This document shows positions 7,980-15,655 of a DNA stretch of 64,000 bases, piece by piece (position 1 is the first letter of the stretch; each line of letters opens with the position of its first letter). Under the pieces are notes generated by a model, which was not told the origin of the DNA, searched no databases, and saw only the letters and a program-made list of their open reading frames with translations. The DNA is taken from assembly GCF_003205295.1 (NCBI RefSeq), contig NZ_QJRP01000005.1, positions 222,801-286,800 on the forward strand, in the 5' to 3' direction. Both the position numbers and the translations under genes were made by a program. The stretch is from Pseudomonas mosselii (GTDB lineage Bacteria; Pseudomonadota; Gammaproteobacteria; Pseudomonadales; Pseudomonadaceae).

Positions 7980-8969
7980 CTATCGTGAGGTACGACGATA
8001 TTGCTGCATCGGACTGCGCGGGGCTGCCGGATCGGTCATCTCGATCAGACCGGCCGCCAGCGCCGGTTTGAGGTAGTTCGCTCTGAAGGTATGCCGATGA
8101 GACAGCTCGAGGCGCTCCATCAGTTCATTGGCGCGCAGCGCGACACCCGGTTTCAGAACCTCCAGTAATCGTGCTACTTGGTCGGTTACTTGGTCGGTTA
8201 CTTGGTCGGTCTCACTCGCCTCGGCCAATGCCTGCCGCAGTGCCTGGAGCATGAACTCGACAAAGGGCGTGGCCTCGCCAGCCTGATCCGCAGCCGCCAA
8301 GGCACCGTAGTACGCCTCCTGCTGGGCACAGATCACCGACTCCACCGGCAGGTAGGCGAGTACCGGGCGCCAGTGGCTCAGTATCAGCGTCTGCCACAGA
8401 CGCCCCATCCGCCCGTTGCCATCGGCGAAAGGATGGATGAACTCGAATTCGTAATGAAAGACGCAGCTGCTGATCAACGGGTGCCAGTCACTGGCGCCCA
8501 GCCAACGCAGCAGGTCATGCATCAGCGGCTGCAAGCGACTGGCAGGCGGTGCCATGTGCAACAGGCGCTGGCCGCGATAGATGCCGACACCTCCTTGGCG
8601 AAACTGACCGGCGTCATCGATCAACCCCATCATCAGCAGCTTGTGGGCAGCCAGCAGATCAGCCTGACGCTCGGGCAGCCAGCCGCTCATCGCTTCATAG
8701 GTGGCAAAGGCATTGCGCACCTCCTGGATTTCACGCGGCAGGCCGAGTACCCGCTTCCCTTCCAGAACCGCAGTGACCTGTTCGACGCTCAGTGTATTGT
8801 TTTCGATCGCCAGCGAGGCCTGGATGGTACGAATGCGGTTGCCCCGGCGCAGTTGCGGGGTAAGCGCCACTTCCCGATTAGCCGTAAGTGCACCCACCTG
8901 CTCGCTGATATCGGCAACCAGCGCCAGCATGCGCGGTGTCACGGTCAGTGGCGGCAGATACTGGCTCAT
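7980..8969 (-). CDS. Fic-domain protein (probable AMP transferase)
   Basis: A 329-residue protein. The Fic motif HPFADGNGRMGR is intact with catalytic His, so transfer of AMP or a related group to a target hydroxyl is expected. An N-terminal (S/T)xxxE(G/N) autoinhibitory helix is visible as SLAIEN, placing it in the class where inhibition is within the same chain. After the Fic domain comes a linker of three TDQV units, then a winged-helix-like C-terminus. No Fic-antitoxin gene lies alongside, consistent with the built-in inhibitor. The target is unknown. Confidence 0.87.
   Translation of the reverse strand: MSQYLPPLTVTPRMLALVADISEQVGALTANREVALTPQLRRGNRIRTIQASLAIENNTLSVEQVTAVLEGKRVLGLPREIQEVRNAFATYEAMSGWLPERQADLLAAHKLLMMGLIDDAGQFRQGGVGIYRGQRLLHMAPPASRLQPLMHDLLRWLGASDWHPLISSCVFHYEFEFIHPFADGNGRMGRLWQTLILSHWRPVLAYLPVESVICAQQEAYYGALAAADQAGEATPFVEFMLQALRQALAEASETDQVTDQVTDQVARLLEVLKPGVALRANELMERLELSHRHTFRANYLKPALAAGLIEMTDPAAPRSPMQQYRRTSR
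8176..8211 (-). repeat. 12-bp tandem repeat inside the fic gene
   Basis: Three head-to-tail copies of ACTTGGTCGGTT (the last with one change) encode TDQVTDQVTDQV on the minus strand. The unit is a multiple of three, so copy changes would alter linker length without a frameshift. Confidence 0.95.
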
Positions 8970-9189
8970 GGGGAATGTCCATCGGGTCTGAAAGCGTGGG
9001 AATGATCGTGAAGCTTGATGACGTCAAGGCTGTCGACACCTTAGCCAGTGGCAACACCCGGGTAAAGCACAGCACCCCATTGGTTCACGATTTCCTGAAC
9101 TGATTATTTGCCCACAGCGATTTTTCCCCTCGCCCACCGCCACCAGAATCGCTTCACCAACAATCACAATAAACCGTGAGGCCACTCCC

Positions 9190-9579
9190 GTGGACCAGAC
9201 ACTCCAGGTACGGCAGGCCGCCGCCGACCTCGTTGCCGCCTTCGCCAGCAACGACACCGCCCGCTACTTCGCCTGCTTCAGCGAAGACGCCACCTTTCTT
9301 TTCCACACCGTGCCGCAACCGCTGCTGTCACGCCGCGCCTATGAAGAACTCTGGGCCAGCTGGCAGGCAGACGGATTCGCCGTGCTCGGCTGTGAGTCCA
9401 GCAACGCGCAGGTGGGCCTGCAGGGCGACGTGGCGATCTTCATGCACGATGTGGCCACGCGCCTGCGCGTGGCCGGCGAAACCCTCGACCTGAACGAGCG
9501 CGAGACCATCGTCTTCCGCTTGCACGGGGAACGCTGGCTGGCCTGCCACGAGCACCTGTCGGTCATCTCGCCGGCCTGA
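9190..9579 (+). CDS. NTF2/SnoaL-like small protein
   Basis: A 129-residue protein starting at GTG. The opening helix, SNDTARYFACFSEDATFLFH and LNERETIVFRLHGERWLACH follow the pattern of the NTF2-like cone fold (DUF4440/SnoaL relatives), which holds small-molecule binding proteins and isomerases. No catalytic residues can be named. It is 85 bases before the NCS1 permease gene on the same strand and probably shares its transcript, suggesting a role with that permease's substrate. Confidence 0.75.
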   Translation: MDQTLQVRQAAADLVAAFASNDTARYFACFSEDATFLFHTVPQPLLSRRAYEELWASWQADGFAVLGCESSNAQVGLQGDVAIFMHDVATRLRVAGETLDLNERETIVFRLHGERWLACHEHLSVISPA

Positions 9580-9664
9580 TTCCCTTAAGCGGCCCTGCCG
9601 CACTGCCATCGCACCCACAACAAGGCCGCCCGACGGCCGACAACATTCGCGCTGGAGCACCACC

Positions 9665-11164
9665 ATGAGCCACTCGACCGGTATCGAGACCAATGGCGTC
9701 GAACAGATCCCCGACGATCAACGCGACGCCGCCCCGCTGGACCTGTTCCGCCTGATCTTCGGCGGCGCCAACACCTTCGCCACCGCCGTGCTGGGCAGCT
9801 TCCCGGTGCTGTTCGGGCTGTCATTCCAGGCCGGGGTCTGGGCGATTTTGCTCGGCGTCGGCGTGGGCGCGCTGATCCTCGCGCCGATGGGCCTGTTCGG
9901 CGCGCTCAACGGCACCAACAACGCGGTATCGTCCGGCGCGCACTTCGGCGTGCACGGGCGTATCGTCGGCTCGTTCCTGTCGTTGCTGACCGCCGTGGCG
10001 TTCTTCTCGCTGTCGGTGTGGAGCTCGGGCGATGCCCTGGTCGGCGGCGCCAAGCGCCTGGTCGGCCTGCCGGAAACCGACCTGACCCTGGGCCTGGCCT
10101 ACGGTCTGTTCGCGGTGCTGGTGCTGGTGGTGTGCATCTTTGGTTTTCGCTTCATGCTGTGGGTCAACAAGATCGCGGTGTGGGCCTCGAGCCTGCTGTT
10201 CCTGCTGGGTATCTTCGCCTTCGCCGGGCCCTTTGACGCGGGCTACGCCGGCAGCGTCAACCTCGGCCAGGCCGGTTTCTGGGCGGCGTTCGTCGGCGCG
10301 GCGATCCTGGCCATGAGCAACCCGGTGTCGTTCGGCGCGTTCCTCGGCGACTGGTCGCGTTATATCCCGCGCGAAACCGCCAAGTCACGCATCATGCTGG
10401 CGGTGATCCTGGCCCAGGCCGCCACGCTGATCCCGTTCCTGTTCGGCCTGTGCACCGCCACCCTGGTGGCCAGCCAGGCGCCGGACTACATCGCCGCCAA
10501 CAACTACGTCGGCGGCCTGCTGGCGATCTCGCCGGGCTGGTTCTTCCTGCCGGTGTGCCTGATCGCGGTGATCGGCGGCATGTCCACCGGCACCACGGCG
10601 CTGTATGGCACCGGCCTGGACATGTCCAGCGTGTTCCCGCGCCTGCTCAGCCGCGCCGCCGCCACCCTGCTGATCGGCGTGCTGGCCATCGGCTTCATCT
10701 TCGTCGGCCGCTTTACCTTCAACCTGGTGCAGAGCGTGTCGACCTTCGCCGTGCTGATCATCACCTGCACAAGCCCGTGGATGGTGATCATGATCCTCGG
10801 CCTGATCACCCGCCGCGGCTTCTACCACGCCGACGACCTGCAGGTGTTCACCCGTGGCCAGCAGGGCGGTCACTACTGGTTCGACCATGGCTGGAACTGG
10901 CGCGGCATGGGCGCGTGGGTCCCCAGCGCGGCCATCGGCCTGTGCTTCGTCAACCTGCCCGGGCAGTTCGTCGGCCCGCTGGGCGAACTGGCCGGCGGCA
11001 TCGACCTGAGCCTGCCGGTGACCCTCGGCATCGCCGCCGTGCTGTACCTGATCCTGCTCAACCTGTTCCCTGAACCCGCTGGCGTGTACGGCCCCCGTGG
11101 CCCGCGCTGGGTGCGCTGCAAAAGTACGCCCGTAAAGCCCGTGACCACCGCCGAAATGGCCTGA
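9665..11164 (+). CDS. NCS1-family nucleobase:cation symporter-like permease
   Basis: A 499-residue integral membrane protein with about 12 transmembrane helices. The N-terminal GANTFATAVLGSF segment and LNGTNNAVSSGAHFGVHGR are typical of the NCS1 (CodB/Fur/Mhp1) family of purine, pyrimidine, hydantoin and related-compound importers. The C-terminus is short and charged. The next gene, an aldehyde dehydrogenase, starts 13 bases later, so uptake and oxidation are probably coupled. The substrate cannot be told from sequence; an amine or heterocycle yielding an aldehyde is an inference. Confidence 0.87.
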   Translation: MSHSTGIETNGVEQIPDDQRDAAPLDLFRLIFGGANTFATAVLGSFPVLFGLSFQAGVWAILLGVGVGALILAPMGLFGALNGTNNAVSSGAHFGVHGRIVGSFLSLLTAVAFFSLSVWSSGDALVGGAKRLVGLPETDLTLGLAYGLFAVLVLVVCIFGFRFMLWVNKIAVWASSLLFLLGIFAFAGPFDAGYAGSVNLGQAGFWAAFVGAAILAMSNPVSFGAFLGDWSRYIPRETAKSRIMLAVILAQAATLIPFLFGLCTATLVASQAPDYIAANNYVGGLLAISPGWFFLPVCLIAVIGGMSTGTTALYGTGLDMSSVFPRLLSRAAATLLIGVLAIGFIFVGRFTFNLVQSVSTFAVLIITCTSPWMVIMILGLITRRGFYHADDLQVFTRGQQGGHYWFDHGWNWRGMGAWVPSAAIGLCFVNLPGQFVGPLGELAGGIDLSLPVTLGIAAVLYLILLNLFPEPAGVYGPRGPRWVRCKSTPVKPVTTAEMA

Positions 11165-11177
11165 CTGGAATCCGACC

Positions 11178-12608
11178 ATGACCACACCTCACTACATCGA
11201 CGGCCGCTGGGTCGAAGGCCAGGGCAACGACTGCATCGTTATTCACAACCCGTCCGACGGCCAGCCGTTCGCCGAACTGATGGCCGCCAGCAGCGCCCAG
11301 GTCGACCAGGCCGTGGCTGCCGCGCGCCGTGCCCTGGCATCGTGGAAGACAGTCAGCGCCGCCGAGCGCGCCACCTACCTGCGCGGCTTCGCCGAACAGC
11401 TGGGTCAGCGCCGCGACGAACTGATCGCCCTGCAGATGCGCAACAACGGCAAGCCGCGCCATGAGGCCGAAATCGACCTGGACGACGCCATCGCCACCTT
11501 CGCCTATTACGCAGACCTCGCCGAGCAACTGCCGGCGAAGAACCGCGACGTGCCCCTGGCCGCGCCGGGCTTCACTGCCCGCACCCGTCTGGAACCGGTG
11601 GGTGTGGTCGGCCTGATCGTGCCGTGGAACTTCCCGCTGGTGACCAGTGCCTGGAAGCTCGCCCCGGCCCTGGCGGCCGGCTGCACCGTGGTGCTCAAAC
11701 CTTCCGAGGTCACCCCGCTGATCGAGCAGGCCTACGGCCAGATCGCCGAGGTGCTGGGCCTGCCGGCCGGCGTGCTGAACATCGTGGGCGGCAAGGCCGA
11801 GACCGGCGCCGCCCTGAGTGGCCACAACGGCCTGGACAAGCTGTCGTTCACCGGCAGCAACGGCGTTGGCAGCCAGGTGATGCGCGCCGCCGCCGCCCAG
11901 TGCCGGCCGGTGACGCTGGAGCTGGGCGGCAAGTCGGCCATCGTGGTGTTCGACGATTGCGATGTCGACCAGGCGGTGGAGTGGATCGTCGCCGGCATCA
12001 CCTGGAACGCCGGGCAGATGTGCTCGGCCACCTCGCGCCTGCTGGTGCAGGACGGCATCGCCGACGCCCTGCTGCCGCGCTTGCAGGCGGCGCTGGAAGC
12101 ATTGCGCGTGGGCAACCCGCTGGCGGAAGAAGTGGACATGGGACCGCTGACCAGCCAGGCGCAGTGGCTCAAGGTCGCCGGCTATTTCGCCACCGCCCGC
12201 GAAGAGGGCCTGAAGTGCCTGGCCGGCGGCAAGGCGCTGGACCGTGACGGCTGGTTCGTCAGCCCGACGCTGTACGTGGATGTGCCCGAAAGCAGCCGTC
12301 TATGGAGTGAGGAAATCTTCGGCCCGGTGCTCTGCGCACGGCGCTTCAGCACCGAGGCCGAGGCCATCGCCCAGGCCAACGACAGCCGCTTCGGGCTAGT
12401 GGCCACCGTCTGCTCCGCCGACCTGGAACGCGCCGAGCGCGTCGCCGACGCGCTGGAGGTCGGGCATGTGTGGATCAACTCGGTGCAGGCGGTGTTCGTC
12501 GAGACCTCGTGGGGCGGGACCAAGGGCAGCGGCATTGGCCGAGAGCTTGGGCCTTGGGGGCTTTCGGGGTATCAGTCGGTGAAGCATGTGACGCGGTGTT
12601 TGGGGTGA
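11178..12608 (+). CDS. NAD(P)+-dependent aldehyde dehydrogenase
   Basis: A 476-residue enzyme of standard family length. Visible signatures are the NAD-site segment VGLIVPWNFPLV, FTGSNGVGSQV, the general-base Glu in LELGGKSA and the catalytic Cys in NAGQMCSATSRL. It resembles betaine/aminoaldehyde dehydrogenases more than succinate-semialdehyde types. It oxidises an aldehyde to a carboxylate in the cytoplasm. It is the last gene of the NTF2-permease-dehydrogenase unit and is followed by a REP-rich gap. Confidence 0.88.
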   Translation: MTTPHYIDGRWVEGQGNDCIVIHNPSDGQPFAELMAASSAQVDQAVAAARRALASWKTVSAAERATYLRGFAEQLGQRRDELIALQMRNNGKPRHEAEIDLDDAIATFAYYADLAEQLPAKNRDVPLAAPGFTARTRLEPVGVVGLIVPWNFPLVTSAWKLAPALAAGCTVVLKPSEVTPLIEQAYGQIAEVLGLPAGVLNIVGGKAETGAALSGHNGLDKLSFTGSNGVGSQVMRAAAAQCRPVTLELGGKSAIVVFDDCDVDQAVEWIVAGITWNAGQMCSATSRLLVQDGIADALLPRLQAALEALRVGNPLAEEVDMGPLTSQAQWLKVAGYFATAREEGLKCLAGGKALDRDGWFVSPTLYVDVPESSRLWSEEIFGPVLCARRFSTEAEAIAQANDSRFGLVATVCSADLERAERVADALEVGHVWINSVQAVFVETSWGGTKGSGIGRELGPWGLSGYQSVKHVTRCLG

Positions 12609-12675
12609 GTAGCTGAGCCCTTTCACAGGGCGCGTGAGGCTGGCAGGTGTTCGACGGCAGCCTTGCAGCGCCTGC

Positions 12676-12726
12676 GAGATCGAGCGCCGCCCGCGCGGCG
12701 CATCGTGACGCAAGGCCGCTCCCACA
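12676..12726. repeat. REP-like arm, inverted copy 1
   Basis: Starts GAGATCGAGCGCCGCCCGCG and ends CAAGGCCGCTCCCACA. Its near-perfect inverted copy is at 12880-12930, about 150 bases away (two differences in 51). Together they frame a 153-base segment with no gene. Confidence 0.85.
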
Positions 12727-12879
12727 TTTGTTGCAACGTACCGAACCTGTCAGGCCATGGTTGCCCGCCTTGGTGCCTGTCTTGAGACAGGTGAGGCGCC
12801 AGTGGTGCCTACACTGAAACCGCGTCGTACCAACAAGGCGGACCCGGTAATGGCACAGGATTGACTGGCCCGAAACAGA

Positions 12880-12930
12880 TGTAGGAGCGGCCTTGCGTCG
12901 CGATGCGCCGCGCGGGCGGCGCTCGATCTC
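12880..12930. repeat. REP-like arm, inverted copy 2
   Basis: Inverted partner of 12676-12726. A further single REP-type arm (TCAAGCCCGCTCCCACGAC) follows at about 13023-13042. This part of the gap after the dehydrogenase gene contains no convincing gene before 13131. Confidence 0.85.
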
Positions 12931-13127
12931 GTAAGCGCCTCAAAACAAACGTCGTACACCTGGGCGCCGGCACGCGACAGTCTTCAGTATCCTCGAAAGC
13001 CCAGCCCTCCATTCCCATCGAGGGTCAAGCCCGCTCCCACGACAACCCGCGCTACTTCTGCCCAGCCTCATTGATCCAGCGGGCAATGGCGCACTTGCGA
13101 TCTGATCATTTGCATCACCTGCCACAC

Positions 13128-13448
13128 TCAAATCCAACGCTTCGGCCTACTCATAAGGTTTTGAAGGCATTGGTTTTCCTTGAGCGGGTAATATTCGAGG
13201 TTGTCGATGAACGCTTCAAATGCCTCATCACCGACCACGAATGGCTGAGACTCCAATTCATCCACCTCCGAGACAGGATTGTTCGGCCTTTCGTCATACG
13301 CAAGATTCGTGTCTTTCAAAATCACCTCCTTGGAAGCAATGACCAGAACCACATCGCCAGGCCAATCATTCTGGCCAATCTCAGAGCGATAAAAACCCTG
13401 CCTGTGCAAATCAGCCTTGCCTGTCAGAGATTTCCGAACCTGAAACAA
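13128..13448 (-). CDS. Small AT-richer hypothetical ORF, possibly a relic
   Basis: About 106 residues from a TTG, or slightly fewer. No ATG or convincing ribosome site precedes it, and an in-frame TGA lies only two codons before the TTG. The composition (for example VLVIASKEVILKDTNLAYDE and FEAFIDNLEYYPLKENQ) is protein-like, acidic and lower in GC than the neighbouring genes, which suggests acquired DNA or the tail of a decayed gene. An orphan immunity protein is one possibility. I do not recognise the family. Confidence 0.35.
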   Translation of the reverse strand: MFQVRKSLTGKADLHRQGFYRSEIGQNDWPGDVVLVIASKEVILKDTNLAYDERPNNPVSEVDELESQPFVVGDEAFEAFIDNLEYYPLKENQCLQNLMSRPKRWI

Positions 13449-13561
13449 AGTGCTTCAAAGCAGAACAGCTTGGGAATTACCCTACGCACGCTGCCGACGC
13501 GTCTGAATTGTCGAGGACCATCAGCAGGACTAACTTCCCTAGGTCGTCTTACCGGCGACCA

Positions 13562-13748
13562 GGGGTGAGAGCCTGCCACCGTCGAAATGAAGTACGCAGC
13601 ACTGCCATGGCGGCTGTGCGCGGGCAGGCCCAGGCCTGGCCGGCATTTGCTCATTTCGACCGGTCTCTCACCCCGCGTACGGCTGCCACCCTCATCCTGT
13701 GAGAGGGATCTGGAGGCGGCACCTTTCCAATCGAAATGAGTGCTTCCC
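13562..13748 (+). promoter_or_regulatory. Structured leader with competing stems upstream of the DUF6124 gene
   Basis: Two nested perfect inverted repeats are visible: GGGGTGAGAG (13562-13571) with CTCTCACCCC (13665-13674), and GTCGAAATGA (13581-13590) with TCATTTCGAC (13651-13660). The central segment can also pair downstream: CTCATTTCGA (13650-13659) with TCGAAATGAG (13731-13740), and CTCTCAC (13665-13671) with GTGAGAG (13699-13705). The downstream partner ends eight bases before the ATG at 13749, so one fold would cover the translation start region and the other free it. Function is inferred from pairing only. Confidence 0.55.
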
Positions 13749-14006
13749 ATGAAAAAGATCGTTCCCGATCCACCCCCTGCCAAATCGCTCAACCGCCCCT
13801 TCTTCACCATCAACGACGATATGCCCACCACCGAGGCGCTGCTTCACGCCATCCAGCTGATGCGTGGTATCGAAGACACCATCGACGAGTACTGCTGCGC
13901 CCTGGCCGGCGAACCCGGACTGGGAATGCTGGTGAACGCCGCGCACAACATGCAGATGGGGCGGGCGTTGGCGGAATATGCGCTGAACCGCTGCTCTTGC
14001 GGCTGA
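13749..14006 (+). CDS. DUF6124 family protein
   Basis: An 85-residue protein. The opening MKKIVPDPP and the later DDMPTTEALLHAI segment match the small Pseudomonas DUF6124 family (formerly DUF3077), of unknown function. The ATG is used rather than an in-frame GTG nine bases earlier because family members begin MKK/MFK-x-PNPP. The C-terminus ends CSCG after an alanine-rich helix. Such genes often occur in several copies in one pseudomonad genome. It is preceded by a strongly structured leader and followed by a REP element. Confidence 0.8.
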   Translation: MKKIVPDPPPAKSLNRPFFTINDDMPTTEALLHAIQLMRGIEDTIDEYCCALAGEPGLGMLVNAAHNMQMGRALAEYALNRCSCG

Positions 14007-14034
14007 CGCCAGGAGACCTGCCCTGCGCGATCCC

Positions 14035-14149
14035 TGTAGGAGCGGCCTCGTGCCGCGAAAGGGGCGCGTAGCGGCCCCAGGGTCTGCGCCACGAGACAGA
14101 TCGCCGGGGCCGCTTCGCAGCCCTTTCGTGGTACAAGGCCGCTCCTACA
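14035..14149. repeat. Compound TGTAGGAGCGGCC element
   Basis: A 115-base palindromic element. Outer arms TGTAGGAGCGGCCTCGTGCC and its complement enclose GAAAGGGGCGCGTAGCGGCCCC and a matching inner arm. The same layout recurs at 15527, 40084, 47834 and 57439. Confidence 0.85.
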
Positions 14150-14262
14150 CAGGCAGGTGTAAATCCCGAACACACGGCCCCGGCACCCCGTGACTTTTGC
14201 CCTGCCCTGCGAAGTCACACCTCCTGGTAGCCCCACAATCACAACACCAGGCCAGCCCACCC

Positions 14263-15480
14263 ATGCATCCTCTTCGCACCGCCCTGCACAACGAACTGCA
14301 CGCCCGCCCGTCGCTGTACTTCGACGACCCGGCGCATGTCTTCCACCTTGCCGTGCTCGGCGACGCCAGCGCCTGCCAGGCCCTGTTGCAACGCTGCTGC
14401 CCCGAGGCCCCCGATACCCATGCGGCCCAGGGCATCACCCGGCTGTACGGCCACCCGTTCAAGTGGGAACGCCACACCGAATTCTTCACCCTGACCCTGG
14501 TGGTGCCCTGCACGACCCACGACAGCGACTGGCAACCCCTGCCCGCCGTGCTCGCCGAGGCCATCGCCCCGCAGGCGGCGCAGGTGATCAACGCCGTGCA
14601 GGTACTGGTTCGCGACGAACAGGACCTCGACCTCGGCCGCTATGGCTTCAAGGACCCCTGCGGGTCCAGCGTCGGCGGCGGCGATGCGGTGGTGTGGAGC
14701 GATTTCCGCCTGACCGAGGACGGCACCAACCGCTTCCTGTTCATCAACCGCCGGCTCAACGCCTACCGCCAGGGCCGCATGATCCGCCGCGTGCTGGAGA
14801 TCGAGACCTACCGCATGATGGCCTCGCTGACCCTGGACACGGCCAAGGCCCTGAGCCAGGAGCTGGACGACTTCGACGCCACCCTGGTGAGCCTTTCCGA
14901 GCGCGGCGCCAGCAGCGCGGCACACGACTCCAAGGCCCTGCTCGAAGCCATCGCCCACCTGTCGCGCCAGGTGGTCGACCGCACGGTGCAGACCCGCCAT
15001 CGTTTCGGCGCCAGTCAGGCCTATGCGCAGCTGGTGTTCGAACGCCTGGGCGAACTGCGTGAGAGCCATGTCGCCGACTGCCAGCGCCTGGGGGTGTTCA
15101 TCGAGCGACGCTTCAAGCCGACCCTGCGCTACTGCGCGGCCACCGAGCAGCGGCTGGAACAGCTGGCGAAGAACGTCGCCAACCTGGGCGACTTGTTGCA
15201 AGCCCGGGTACAGGTAGAGATGGAGGAGCAGAACGCCGAGATCCTGCGCAGCCTCAATGCCCGGGCCGACGCCCAGGTGAAGATCCAGCGGGCGGTGGAA
15301 GGCTTGTCGATCATTGCCATCACCTACTACCTGCTGAACCTGTTCAAGCTGCTGTATGGCGGGTTGAATGTGCTGGGGGCGGGATTGACGGCGCGGGAGG
15401 CGATGCTGGGGATGGCACCGGTGGCGGGGTTGGTGCTGCTGGTCATCCTGCTGCGGATTCGACGAGCCAAGCAGCATTGA
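14263..15480 (+). CDS. DUF3422 family membrane-anchored protein
   Basis: A 405-residue protein starting MHPLRTALHNELHARP, the usual opening of DUF3422 proteins. The first ~340 residues are soluble, with the FKWERHTEFFTLTLV segment conserved in the family and a helical, probably coiled-coil stretch (~200-340). Two transmembrane helices form the C-terminus (AITYYLLNLFKLLYGGLNVL and MLGMAPVAGLVLLVILLRI), followed by RRAKQH. The layout resembles a cytoplasmic domain tethered to the inner membrane. Function is unknown. The gene stands alone between two compound REP elements. Confidence 0.82.
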   Translation: MHPLRTALHNELHARPSLYFDDPAHVFHLAVLGDASACQALLQRCCPEAPDTHAAQGITRLYGHPFKWERHTEFFTLTLVVPCTTHDSDWQPLPAVLAEAIAPQAAQVINAVQVLVRDEQDLDLGRYGFKDPCGSSVGGGDAVVWSDFRLTEDGTNRFLFINRRLNAYRQGRMIRRVLEIETYRMMASLTLDTAKALSQELDDFDATLVSLSERGASSAAHDSKALLEAIAHLSRQVVDRTVQTRHRFGASQAYAQLVFERLGELRESHVADCQRLGVFIERRFKPTLRYCAATEQRLEQLAKNVANLGDLLQARVQVEMEEQNAEILRSLNARADAQVKIQRAVEGLSIIAITYYLLNLFKLLYGGLNVLGAGLTAREAMLGMAPVAGLVLLVILLRIRRAKQH

Positions 15481-15526
15481 AAACTTCGCGGGGCCAACCC
15501 GCGTCATCAAATCTTGCACGATCCCT

Positions 15527-15640
15527 GTAGGAGCGGCCTTGCGCCGCGAAAGGGCCGCGTAGCGGCCCCAGATTTCAGTGTTGAGCAAAGATCGTCGGGG
15601 CCGCTTTGCGGCCCTTTCGCGGCACAAGGCCGCTCCTACA
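15527..15640. repeat. Compound TGTAGGAGCGGCC element
   Basis: Same four-arm layout as at 14035. It lies between the DUF3422 gene and the convergent MscK-like gene and could serve as a bidirectional transcript end. Confidence 0.85.
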
Positions 15641-15655
15641 AGAGCCGAGATGGCC

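Noticed and set aside
8176..8211. Short direct repeats considered as a CRISPR array
   Set aside because: The units are 12 bp, directly adjacent without spacers, inside a coding frame.
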